Assembly: GCF_041080625.1 (NCBI RefSeq)
Contig: NZ_CP163518.1
Coordinates: 6,193,501-6,257,500 of the forward strand
Length of the DNA: 64,000 bases
Reading direction: 5' to 3'
From: Streptomyces sp. CG1
GTDB lineage: Bacteria > Actinomycetota > Actinomycetes > Streptomycetales > Streptomycetaceae
Shown: in pieces, positions 1-8,102 of the stretch
Layout: every line of letters begins with the position of its first letter
Numbering within the stretch: the stretch's first letter is position 1
The notes under the pieces: model-generated
What the model was told of the DNA's origin: nothing
Database searches by the model: none
The model's input: the letters and a program-made list of their open reading frames with translations, nothing else
Program-made: the position numbers and the translations under genes

Positions 1-580
1 GAGGACGACCCCGCCTCCGCGCTCTGCGAACGTACCCTGTTCTGGCAGAACGCTCATACGCTGCCCAAGGACGAGTACGCGCCCACTCCGGCGGTCCTGG
101 CCGCGTACGCCTACACCAAGATCAACGTCTCGCCGACCGCGATCGAGCTGAAGCCAGCGGTGAAGTCGACAGTGAACGTGCTGACTTGGGTCTGACTGGA
201 CAAAGCCACCTTCAAGGAGGTGAGAGTCCGTGCGGAACTGCCGGAGGCCGGGGTGTGGGCGGAGACCACCGCCATGCCGGTTGCCCTGCATCTGGATCCC
301 GGCACCGGGGATGCCGAGACGATTCCGGCATTCGGAGACTGTGCGATCAACGACGACGGCTCGGTCGGCGCCCCGTACGCCACTAGTGACGCCGACAAAT
401 CGCCATCGTGTGGCATCCGCACTTGCGCGCCAGCGGTGGCCGGCCCTACCAGGTGAAGGCGTCCATCACCTGGCAGATCACCTGGCGCGGATCCGGCGGC
501 GCCAAGGGGGACCTGCCCGACGGCACTTCAAAACGACCCAGGACAAGACGGTCCAGGAGATCCAGGCCGTCAACCGCTGA
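1..580 (+). pseudogene. Decayed C-terminal part of a secreted VQEIQxVNR-family protein
   Basis: Reading frame 1 matches the C-terminal half of the two intact secreted proteins encoded at 8103-9170 and 17259-18335. Shared segments include WQN/WQDA, ELKPxxKSTVNV, TWVWLDK, LHLDPGT and the ending VQEIQAVNR. Three lesions are visible. A TGA at 193-195 replaces the conserved Trp codon of the TWVWLDK motif. A one-base loss near 420/421 turns a Tyr codon into AC and moves the frame. A second one-base loss near 526/527, between GGCAC and TTC, moves it again, and the reading then ends at the family's normal stop at 578-580. The 5' part lies outside the window. A GTG at 220 could restart translation but would still meet both frameshifts. 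The gene is a dead paralogue or carries several sequencing errors; three independent lesions favour decay. Function of the family is unknown. Confidence 0.85.
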
Positions 581-590
581 GCGACGAACC

Positions 591-625
591 GAACCCGGCG
601 AGGCTTTTACCGCTTCGCCGGGTTC
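591..625. terminator. Bidirectional hairpin between converging genes
   Basis: Positions 591-604 pair with 612-625 over 14 bp (one G-U), GC-rich at the core, around a 7-base T-rich loop. It lies 10 bases after the stop of the decayed plus-strand gene and just beyond the stop of the minus-strand gene ending at 643, so it can serve both. Confidence 0.75.
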
Positions 626-642
626 CGGGTTGGTGGGTGTAG

Positions 643-1641
643 TCAGGAGCCCGACGGGGCCTTGTAGAGCCGTACCGTGGTGGCGATCTTCCGTATCGTC
701 GCGTCCGGTACCTCGCCGGACACACCCTTGGCGCCGAAGAACGACCAGGAGACCAGGTCCCCTGCGCTGTTCTTGAAGCCGAAGGTCCATGCTTTGCCGT
801 CCGAATCGCACTTCTTCGACTTCGGCACGCCTACGGACCAGGCAGTGCCCAGAGTGCCCTTGAGGCCGGAACTCGTGGTGAAGGCCTCCAAGGTGCTGGA
901 CTTCACCTTTTTCTTGTCCGGCTGGGTGTACCCGCCGTACACCCAGGTCTCGGGGTCGGAGCCGGCAATGTCCTGAGTGCTTTTGTAGCCGTTGTTGCCC
1001 CTTGTGCCCACCTGCGCCAAAGGTGTGTTCTCCAGGGTGCCGTCCCGGTCGTCGTCCGAGGAACACCACTTCTTCTGCAGCATCGCGACATTGCGGATCG
1101 CTATGAGCGGATTGTCGTTGGGGTCTCCCTGCTTGGAGACATAGGAGACCCAGCTGGCGGACTGGATCTCCCATTGGGGCGGGACATCGAACGCGATTCC
1201 CTGCTCCGGGTTCGTCAGGACCTTCCAGCCCTTGATCGTGGCGGCTTGAGTGTCAGAGCTCCGAGGATTGGCCGAACTCTGAGACGAGGACGCGGTGTTG
1301 GTCGGCTTCGGACCGGGCTCGTCGTGCTTGTGGCCGCCGAGCACCAGGAACCCGGTCACACCCGCGGCAAGCACGACGGCCGCCGCAGCGATGACGGCGA
1401 CGATGCCGGTCCGGTTCCGGCCGCCGTGCGTCGGCGGAGGCACGGGGGCACCGGCTGCCGGCTGCTGCACGGGAGTCTGCCAGGGCTGCGGCTGCTGATA
1501 CGGGTTTGGCTGGCCGGGGCCGGGCTGTTGGTATGGGTTCGGCTGGCCAGGGCCAGGCTGCTGGTACGGGTTCGGCTGGTGCCCGACCGGGGGCTGCTGC
1601 GGGTTCTGGCCGCCCCTCGGCGGCTGTTCTCCTGGCCACAT
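643..1641 (-). CDS. Proline-rich single-pass membrane protein with extracellular domain
   Basis: About 332 residues. The N-terminal cytoplasmic part (about 75 residues) is Pro/Gln/Gly-rich and carries repeats of QPNPYQQPGPG. A single transmembrane helix follows (roughly residues 79-102, starting after GGRNRTG). A Ser/Thr-rich linker then leads to a soluble domain of about 190 residues containing WKVLTNPEQGIAFDVPPQWE and CSSDDD segments. This layout is common among streptomycete membrane proteins with an extracytoplasmic sensing or lipid-associated domain, but no catalytic motif is recognised. An ATG at 1641 (reading MWPGEQ) is chosen because the Pro-rich segment begins there; an upstream in-frame ATG at 1689 has no better ribosome site. 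Function unknown. Confidence 0.75.
   Translation of the reverse strand: MWPGEQPPRGGQNPQQPPVGHQPNPYQQPGPGQPNPYQQPGPGQPNPYQQPQPWQTPVQQPAAGAPVPPPTHGGRNRTGIVAVIAAAAVVLAAGVTGFLVLGGHKHDEPGPKPTNTASSSQSSANPRSSDTQAATIKGWKVLTNPEQGIAFDVPPQWEIQSASWVSYVSKQGDPNDNPLIAIRNVAMLQKKWCSSDDDRDGTLENTPLAQVGTRGNNGYKSTQDIAGSDPETWVYGGYTQPDKKKVKSSTLEAFTTSSGLKGTLGTAWSVGVPKSKKCDSDGKAWTFGFKNSAGDLVSWSFFGAKGVSGEVPDATIRKIATTVRLYKAPSGS
1501..1580 (-). repeat. 33-bp coding repeats in the Pro-rich domain
   Basis: Two 33-bp units (1501-1533, 1534-1566) and the start of a third encode the QPNPYQQPGPG peptide repeat of the membrane protein at 643-1641. They differ by a few third-position changes. Confidence 0.7.
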
Positions 1642-1938
1642 GTGCCGTAACGATACGGCGGCCGCCTTCCGGAGCGCGAGCGAGGCCATCCGGAACGACA
1701 GGTGTGATGTATTCGTCCCGGTTGCCGGAAGAGCGGCCGGCGTTGGAGTGCCTTACACATCCACGACTCGCTCCAGGGACTCCCGTCGCGGTTCGTTGGT
1801 TGCTGCCGGGAACAGTGCCACTGGAGGCGGATTGTCGTAGGGCCAGGATTCGGTGACAAGACGACCGATGCCTCGCAGACGCTTCCCTCTGGGCGGGAGT
1901 TGAGCGGAGGGAAGCTGCACTGCTGTCTGCGCCAACTG
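1642..1938. other. Intergenic stretch without a convincing gene
   Basis: It contains only a 60-codon minus-strand reading frame with a TTG start (1753-1935) and shadows of other frames. No family resemblance, ribosome site or structured RNA was recognised. The stretch probably carries the promoter of the gene ending at 643. Confidence 0.4.
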
Positions 1939-2316
1939 CTAGCGGAGCGGGGTAAGTTGTTGGGGGCTGCCCATACGGCTATGTCCGGCGACGTGCTCTC
2001 CCAGCTCCTGGTCGATCTGGGACAAGGCCAGCTCAGTTACGGCAATGGCCTTCCGTGCGGCCGATTTAGACACCGCGGAGCTGCATTCCCCAAGGAGGTG
2101 GGTGGGGTATTCCTGGAGTGGCACTGACAATCCCTGTCGGGCGATCGCACGCAAGTGTTGAATGTGAGCCACCTGAACGTAGTCGGCAGGCACGAGTTCG
2201 CGGATGGCGTGAAACTCGGCATCCCGAGCCGTACGGCCCGTTTCGGAGGGTGCAGTTATCGATAGGATCGCCGTCAGAGTGGCGTCCTTGGCGTCCAATG
2301 GTTCACCAGCACTCAC
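1939..2316 (-). CDS. Hypothetical 125-residue protein downstream of the toxin cassette
   Basis: Unrecognised protein with predicted helical, fairly polar sequence. It opens with MSAGEPLDAKDATLTAILS and contains an AHIQHLRAIARQGL segment. There is no signal peptide and no membrane segment. The start is a GTG at 2316 without a clear ribosome site. It lies 53 bases beyond the candidate immunity gene on the same strand and has the same lower-GC composition, so it may belong to the variable toxin/immunity tail, for example as a second immunity or orphan module. That role is inferred from position only. Confidence 0.5.
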   Translation of the reverse strand: MSAGEPLDAKDATLTAILSITAPSETGRTARDAEFHAIRELVPADYVQVAHIQHLRAIARQGLSVPLQEYPTHLLGECSSAVSKSAARKAIAVTELALSQIDQELGEHVAGHSRMGSPQQLTPLR

Positions 2317-2369
2317 ACGATTCTTGAGGGCGCTGCAGGGAAGTCCTTCCGTCGACTCAGTATCCGTTA

Positions 2370-2882
2370 CTACTCGAGTATGGCGGCTGCATCTTCTTGG
2401 GAAATCTCCAGCAGTGCCTCATGGGCGTATGAGGCCATCTCGCCCACATGGCGAGGAAGGTCTGGACGCTCAGAGCAGAAGGTTACGTGAGCGGTGAGAA
2501 TGTTGTCCTCGAGACCTCCCTCGGATACGGAGACGTATCCCAGTATCGGCCACTTCTGGCCGTCCGGCACCGCTCGCAGGGCTGAGCAGGCGTAGCTGAT
2601 GGAGCGGCGCAGGAGTGCCTCAATTCTCTCGGGGCCTGACGGCGGGAGGTCGTAGTCCATCATGCCGCGGCCGTTCACTGTGGCCTCGTAGTGGATGACA
2701 TCTTCGAATTCCTGTCTGCCGCCTCCGGAGTACCCGGAATGCAGAACTGTCAGGAGTTGCGCTTCGCCGTCCGTGGTCCATCCCCCGTGCACGACTGCAC
2801 GGAACTGGTCCGGTACGTCCTCTTCTCGGGCGCGAGGTTCGACACCTCCGAGAAGGCCCGACATTCTGGCATTCATTCTCAC
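2370..2882 (-). CDS. Candidate immunity protein for the RHS toxin
   Basis: 170-residue soluble, acidic protein with no signal peptide or membrane segment, and no catalytic motif recognised. Its GTG start at 2882 overlaps the toxin stop in a GTGA, implying translational coupling; ATG codons at 2876 and 2864 are alternatives. In polymorphic-toxin loci the gene immediately after the toxin tip normally encodes the cognate immunity protein, and size, overlap and lack of export signal fit that role. I cannot assign it to a named immunity family. Base composition is lower in GC than nearby core genes, as expected for a module exchanged together with the toxin tip. Confidence 0.75.
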   Translation of the reverse strand: MRMNARMSGLLGGVEPRAREEDVPDQFRAVVHGGWTTDGEAQLLTVLHSGYSGGGRQEFEDVIHYEATVNGRGMMDYDLPPSGPERIEALLRRSISYACSALRAVPDGQKWPILGYVSVSEGGLEDNILTAHVTFCSERPDLPRHVGEMASYAHEALLEISQEDAAAILE

Positions 2883-5800
2883 GGCTTCTCTTCTCCCAGC
2901 ATCCGCAGACCTTTGTCGATTCCTGATTGAAACCCAGGATTCTTGCTTACTTCCTTCTCGATTGAGCGAGGAAGCCCTTCAAATTTCCCGGTGTTGAAAT
3001 TGTACTGGTACTTCGCCGTGAGGTTGCTTTGGTCCTGGAAGTGCATCTGCCCGGCTCGCTGCCCGGGATTGGGGTTCTCGACATCGATGCGGTACGGGCC
3101 GTGGTTCCACATCGTCTTGCTGGTCACCTGCGTGCCGTTGGCGCCGATCATGTCGCCGGGAGCAGGAACTGGTTCGGGAGGGGCCTTCAGCCCGTACAGC
3201 TTGCGGATCTCCAGGATGCGTCGATTGACGACGTCCGGGTTGTAGGGGTCGTTCTTGAAGGCCGGCTGTGAGGTGTGCCCCTCGGGCAGGTCGGCGCACT
3301 TCAGCCCGAGGGGATCCACCCAGGTGTGGGGATTGGGGACGTAGGCGAGAGGGTTCGGAGCCGGTGTGAGCCCCAGGGGATCGGGCGTGAGGTAGCGGGC
3401 GGTTTCGGGGTCGTAGTGACGGAAGTAGTTGTAGTGGAGGGCGGTTTCCGGATCGTAGTACTGGCCCGGGAAGCGGAGGGGTGTGTACGTCGTGTTGTCG
3501 GCGGCCCAAGCGGTCGCGCCCCACAGGGTGCTGCGTGTGTGCCAGGCGATGTCACCGTGTTCGTCGACGAGTTCGCTGGGGGTTCCGACCAGGTCGGTGA
3601 CGATGGCGAAGAAGCGGGAGTCGATCTCATCCTGTGAGCCGTCGGCAGCTGCTGTCCGCTCGGTCTGGGATACGGCGCGCAGACCCTGGTAGTCCCAGGT
3701 GACGGTTACCGGATTGGGCAGTGCCGGGGAGGCGGTGGTCTGTTCGCAGAGGGTGGTGCCGTCCCACGTGAAGTCGATCCGTTCCACGACCGTTTCGCCG
3801 TCCTCCGCAAGGCGGAGCTTCGCCGTACGGCGACCCAGCGGGTCGTACATGTAGCGCCAGCGCGTGCCGTCCGGCGTCACCACCGACGCCAGGCGATCCT
3901 CGGCGTCCCACTCGTAGCGCCAGGTGTCCGGTTTCCGGGACAGCCGGGTCTTCTGGCGCAGGACGATCCGGCCCAACTCATCGTGTTCGTAGCGAACCTT
4001 ACCCGCTCGGGTGATGCGGGTGCCCTCGTATGCGCGCCCGCCGACCGCCTCCTGGCCGGGGTGGGACGTGGGCCACGACGCCGACGTCTGGTTGCCTGCC
4101 ACGTCGTACGCGTACGTCTCCGTCCAGTTTGCCCCGTGTACCGCGGTCACGCGGCCGGCTGCGTCCAGGTCGAAGCTGCGTGCGCCGGAGAGTTGGTCGT
4201 CGATGCCGGTCAGGTTGCCGTCCGGGCGATAGGTGTAAGCGCGGCGCTGGATCGAGCGGCCGCCCCGGGCTGTTACCGCCTGGGTAGTCAGGCGGCCCAG
4301 CACGTCGAAGGCGTGTTCCAGCGTGACCGTCTCGCCGACCCGGCGCGTGAGTTCGCGGCCTGCCCAGTCGTACGTGAAGTCGACGGCACGCCCACTGGCG
4401 ACCATTCCGGTGCGGCGTCCGGCAGCGTCGTACGACCAAGTCGTCCTGGCCCCGGTCGGTGTCGTACGACTGGTGAGGCGGTCAAACTCGTCGTATGTAT
4501 AGGTAAGTTCGCGACCATCGACCGTCTCCGACCTAAGCCGGCCATGGCTGTCCCACGCCAGCGCCAGCGTCGTGCCCTCCGGGCCTGTCGCACGAGCGAG
4601 CCGACTGGCCGCGTCGTACGTGTATGACGTCGCCTGCCCCGCCGCGTCCTTGCGCAGTACCTGACCGAGAGCGTTCCGCTCGAACGACAGTACGTGACCG
4701 AGGGCGTTCGTGCGGGACTGCAAGCTGCCCGCCTCGTCGTACGCGTATGTGAGCGTCTGGCCGTCGAAGTCTGTCTCCGCGATCAGACGTCCCGCCGGAT
4801 CATAGGCATAGTCCCAAGTGAGGCCCTGTGGATTGCGGACCTGGACGAGGCGGAGTTCGGTGTCGTAGGAGAACTCGTAACGCACGCCATCCGGACCGGT
4901 GCGTGCCGCCATCAAGTCGAAGTGCGTGTACTCGAAGTGCGAGATGCCACCGTTGGCGTCCCTGTGATGAGTGGCGTTGCCCTCGCCGTCGTACAGCCAG
5001 GTCTCCTCCGAACCATCGGCGGCGATGCGGCGGGCCAGCTTGCCCTGGACAGTCCACTCCAAGCGGGTCTGCGCGCCCAGCGGGTCCGTCAGGAGGACGA
5101 GCCGCCCGAAGGCGTCGCGCTCATAGGCACTCACCGCCCCTAGCACATCGGTTACCTCGACGGGCAGGCCCGCCTTGTCGTTGCGGATCAGGGTGCTGTG
5201 ACCAAGAGCGTCGGTTGTCTGCTTGAGACCGCCAGTTCTGTCATAGGCGAAGCGCGCTGTGCGACCGGCAGGGTCGGTGACGGCCACCGTGTTGCCGCAC
5301 TCATCATATTCCTGGGCCCACCGCGAGCCGTCCGGCTCCACTACCAGTGCGGGGAGGCCCAAGTTGTTGTATTCAGATGAGAATTCGGTGCCGTCGGGGC
5401 GCACGACGCACGTGACTCGACCGTGATCGTTGTATGTGTACCGCGCTATGCGTCCCACCGGGTCAGTGACCGCGAGGAGATGTTGCTCCTCGTCCCATTC
5501 CTGGGTGGTGGTGTTGCCGAGGGGGTCGGTCTCGCGGATGAGGCGCAGGTGTTCGTTGTGTTCGTAGGTGCGGGTGTGGCCGTGGGAGTCGGTGACACGG
5601 GTCGTGCGGGTGGTGGTGTCGTAGGTCAGGGTGGAGGCCAGTGCGCCGCCTGTGCCGCCTGTGCCGCCTGTGGCGATGACGCGACCGTGGTCGTCGTATC
5701 GGTACCAGTAGGTGGTGTTGTTGCGGTCCGTCCAGGACGTGATTCGGCCGTCGGCGTCGTAGGTGTACCGCATCGGCAGGCCGGAGGAGTTGAACTCCTG

Positions 5801-7324
5801 CGTCAGGTGGCCGTGTTCGTCGTAGGTGAAGGTGAGCAGGGTGGTGCCGGGCCGGTTCGGCTGGGCGGGGTCGATCAGGCGCAGGCCGGTGATGCGCGAG
5901 CGCGCCCGGTCGTGGTCGAGGGCGACGCGGTAACCGCCCGAGTGGACGACCGCGCCAGGGACATCACCTTCCGTGTACTCGATGCTGATGCGGTTGTTGT
6001 TGCGGTCCTGGATGTACTGCAACGGCAGGTCCACGGCGGTGTCGCCGGCGGCCGCCACCGGGCTGTGGAACACATACGACAGCCCGGCATCGGGGTCGTG
6101 GACCCGGATACCGCCATCCACGTCGGTGTCCCACGCGAGGGTGAGGCGGGAGCCGGGGGTGTCCGGCCGGACGGGTGTGTTGGTTTCGGTGTCCGGGCGG
6201 GGGAAGCACAGGCGGGCGCCGTCAGCGGTGGCGTAGACGAAGCCGTCCTCGTCGGCCTGGACTCGCTGGTCCAGGGTGGAGGCCCAGGTGGGGCCGAACC
6301 AGCCGCCGTGACGGTACGACGATATGTGCGTGCGTTCCAGCACGAGGGGGAGCACGCCGGGCAGGGTGATGTCGGTGCGGGTCAGAGCCATGTCGCCGGT
6401 GGCCACGTCGATCGGGTCCCGCACGAACGTCTTGACCATGTTGCGGATCGACGCCGGCAGCTTGTCGAAACCGGGATTGAGCTTCAGCCGCTCGAACGCC
6501 GCGCAGTCCAAGCCCATCGCCTTGCTCAGCTTGGCCAACGCCGCCGGGCCCAGCTCCTTCAGCCCCTTGCCCAATGTCTTGCCCAGCACCCCGAAACCGA
6601 CGCCCATCAGCGCGCCCTCGGTCAGGATCCCCGCCAGCTTCTCCGGATCCTTGAACGCCGACGGGTCCTCCAGCATCGTCTGGAAGGCGGTGAACTGCAG
6701 CCCTTCCTTCGCCATCCGGCCCGCCGCCGCGACGCCGCGGATCTCCTTCAACGCCTTCAACGCCCGCTCGACCTGCCGGATGACCTCCATCACCCGGCGC
6801 ACCACCGTGCCGAGAGTCGTCCCTTCCTTCTCGATCCGCCCGACCAGCGCCACGACCTTCAGCGCCCGCTCGCCCGACATCAGCGTCGAAGCCACCTCAG
6901 AAGCACCCGCCGTCAGCACCGACAGGGCCAGGCCCGCGATCTCGAACTCGGCGATCTCCGCCAGGACCACACCGATCTCGGACAACAACTCATGTGCCTT
7001 GTCCGCGAAATCGTCCAGCGCCTTGCCGCCCTCACGCAGCGAATGCGCCATGTCCCCGGCCTGCTTACGCGCAGCCTTGGACCGCTTGTGGAAGGCCTTG
7101 GCCGCCTTGCCCTCCCACTCCATACCCGACAACGCCCGGTCCGCAGCAGTGGAAGCGTCATCCAAGCCCTGGGCCAGATGCCGCCACTTCTTCGCTATCT
7201 CCCGCACCCCGTCCGGATCCACCGCCGGGTCCGAAATGCCCAGAAACTCCAGACCGCTGGCGACACTGTCGCCGAACATGTGGTTGAACTTGTTGATGTA
7301 ATGCAACGGGTTGAGATCCACCAT
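2879..7324 (-). CDS. RHS/YD-repeat polymorphic toxin, probably type VII (ESX) exported
   Basis: 1481 residues. Residues 1-115 are helical with a W-E-G at 70-72, like WXG100/LXG-type export domains. A hydrophobic stretch at about 118-165 and a linker region follow. Then comes a DPIDVATGDM motif (303-312), typical of the segment that begins RHS wall proteins (DUF6531-like). Residues from about 420 to 1240 are a long series of YD repeats (YDxxGRxxxxTD and similar). The RHS core ends with RYLTPDPLGL and WVDPLGL (about 1341). The last 140 residues (3301 down to 2882) are unrelated to the core and form the presumed toxin, with NPNPGQRAGQMHFQDQ and a Lys/Gly-rich end. The YD shell is known to encapsulate the toxin and the core to cut it free. 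The activity of this tip is not recognised. A 9-11 kb-scale cassette with a small partner upstream and immunity gene downstream supports the call. Confidence 0.9.
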   Translation of the reverse strand: MVDLNPLHYINKFNHMFGDSVASGLEFLGISDPAVDPDGVREIAKKWRHLAQGLDDASTAADRALSGMEWEGKAAKAFHKRSKAARKQAGDMAHSLREGGKALDDFADKAHELLSEIGVVLAEIAEFEIAGLALSVLTAGASEVASTLMSGERALKVVALVGRIEKEGTTLGTVVRRVMEVIRQVERALKALKEIRGVAAAGRMAKEGLQFTAFQTMLEDPSAFKDPEKLAGILTEGALMGVGFGVLGKTLGKGLKELGPAALAKLSKAMGLDCAAFERLKLNPGFDKLPASIRNMVKTFVRDPIDVATGDMALTRTDITLPGVLPLVLERTHISSYRHGGWFGPTWASTLDQRVQADEDGFVYATADGARLCFPRPDTETNTPVRPDTPGSRLTLAWDTDVDGGIRVHDPDAGLSYVFHSPVAAAGDTAVDLPLQYIQDRNNNRISIEYTEGDVPGAVVHSGGYRVALDHDRARSRITGLRLIDPAQPNRPGTTLLTFTYDEHGHLTQEFNSSGLPMRYTYDADGRITSWTDRNNTTYWYRYDDHGRVIATGGTGGTGGALASTLTYDTTTRTTRVTDSHGHTRTYEHNEHLRLIRETDPLGNTTTQEWDEEQHLLAVTDPVGRIARYTYNDHGRVTCVVRPDGTEFSSEYNNLGLPALVVEPDGSRWAQEYDECGNTVAVTDPAGRTARFAYDRTGGLKQTTDALGHSTLIRNDKAGLPVEVTDVLGAVSAYERDAFGRLVLLTDPLGAQTRLEWTVQGKLARRIAADGSEETWLYDGEGNATHHRDANGGISHFEYTHFDLMAARTGPDGVRYEFSYDTELRLVQVRNPQGLTWDYAYDPAGRLIAETDFDGQTLTYAYDEAGSLQSRTNALGHVLSFERNALGQVLRKDAAGQATSYTYDAASRLARATGPEGTTLALAWDSHGRLRSETVDGRELTYTYDEFDRLTSRTTPTGARTTWSYDAAGRRTGMVASGRAVDFTYDWAGRELTRRVGETVTLEHAFDVLGRLTTQAVTARGGRSIQRRAYTYRPDGNLTGIDDQLSGARSFDLDAAGRVTAVHGANWTETYAYDVAGNQTSASWPTSHPGQEAVGGRAYEGTRITRAGKVRYEHDELGRIVLRQKTRLSRKPDTWRYEWDAEDRLASVVTPDGTRWRYMYDPLGRRTAKLRLAEDGETVVERIDFTWDGTTLCEQTTASPALPNPVTVTWDYQGLRAVSQTERTAAADGSQDEIDSRFFAIVTDLVGTPSELVDEHGDIAWHTRSTLWGATAWAADNTTYTPLRFPGQYYDPETALHYNYFRHYDPETARYLTPDPLGLTPAPNPLAYVPNPHTWVDPLGLKCADLPEGHTSQPAFKNDPYNPDVVNRRILEIRKLYGLKAPPEPVPAPGDMIGANGTQVTSKTMWNHGPYRIDVENPNPGQRAGQMHFQDQSNLTAKYQYNFNTGKFEGLPRSIEKEVSKNPGFQSGIDKGLRMLGEEKP
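2882..3300 (-). other. Variable toxin tip of the RHS protein
   Basis: The part of the RHS gene encoding residues 1342-1481, after the conserved PLGL end of the RHS core. The last 150 bases are visibly poorer in GC than the YD-repeat region, consistent with tip exchange by recombination. Conserved-looking residues that could be catalytic are His and Asp in HGPYRIDVENP and His in MHFQDQ. Confidence 0.7.
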
Positions 7325-7335
7325 GACCGGCCGCC

Positions 7336-7644
7336 TCAGCCCTTCTTGCCCTGAGCTGCCGCCAGCAGTACATCCAGCAGATCGAAAGCGTCGGAGACCT
7401 CACCGATGAACTTCGCCTCGGTCTCCCACTCCTCCTCCAGCTGCTTCGTCAGCTTGGACAGAGTGGACATGCCCTTCTCGATCTCACTCTTTGCACCCAG
7501 CAACGACCCCAGCGCGCCCAACGCCTTCAAGTCGTGCTGTTGCGCGGTGAACTCCGCCAACGGCTTCGCCGTGTGATGCCCCACCCCACGCAACCCCGAC
7601 GCCGCCTTGTGCATGGATGAGGCCTGCTTCTTGAGGTCCGACAT
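7336..7644 (-). CDS. Small helical ESX/WXG100-like partner of the RHS toxin
   Basis: 102 residues, predicted as two helices separated by a Gly-rich turn (ALGSLLGAKSE). It has no signal peptide and no cysteine. The size and hairpin layout are those of WXG100-superfamily proteins, but the classical W-x-G is absent; only a W in EEEWETE near residue 73 is present. It ends 11 bases before the RHS start, so the two are co-transcribed. A small helical protein upstream of an ESX-exported toxin commonly acts as export partner or chaperone, which is the inferred role. Confidence 0.7.
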   Translation of the reverse strand: MSDLKKQASSMHKAASGLRGVGHHTAKPLAEFTAQQHDLKALGALGSLLGAKSEIEKGMSTLSKLTKQLEEEWETEAKFIGEVSDAFDLLDVLLAAAQGKKG

Positions 7645-8102
7645 GCCAACCGCCCCCGAATTTCACTCTTTGCACATGTCAACCCCTCGATGTTAGTCGG
7701 GGGGCATTATGTCAATGGCATGGACTCGTCTAATGGAGAGTAAAGCTCCGTGATGCGAGACCGCGAACCCCAGCGCCATCACTAGGCAAGGCTTTCGTGC
7801 AGATCGACGTCGCCGCCTGCCGCCTCGATGGCGTCTTGTCGGCGTCGCCGGCTGTGGCCGGCCGCGCAGACGGAGGCGGCTGTCTCGGTGCCGGCGCCGC
7901 GAACAGGGGAGGGGGAGCAGCGGTACCGTCGCGACGATGGCCAAGACCAAGTGGGTCAGGGCGTAGCCAGGGATCTTCCGCGAACGGCGGTCCGCCCTGC
8001 TCCCTCACGCCTGTTGGTGGTGCAGCGTGGCGGCCGCTGCCCTTCCGTCGCCGTGCCCTAAGCGATCCTCCTGAGGTTCTGCGACTCCGCTCGTTCCACC
8101 AG
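7645..8102. other. Gap upstream of the toxin cassette; no convincing gene
   Basis: Reading frames here are shadows or extensions without family resemblance. One minus-strand frame near 7895-7950 reads THLVLAIVATVPLLP, a hydrophobic peptide that may be a remnant of a decayed gene. The promoter for the minus-strand toxin cassette should lie in 7645-7760, where the sequence becomes locally AT-rich, but no clear -35/-10 pair was assigned. Confidence 0.4.

Noticed and set aside
1753..1935. 60-codon minus-strand frame with TTG start
   Set aside because: Weak start, no ribosome site and no resemblance.
5423..7354. 643-codon plus-strand open frame
   Set aside because: Antisense to the RHS gene, whose YD repeats are unmistakable; the antisense product is low-complexity Val/Gly/Arg.
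7693..7950. 85-codon minus-strand frame with a hydrophobic segment
   Set aside because: Arg-rich remainder and no ribosome site; at most a remnant of a decayed gene.
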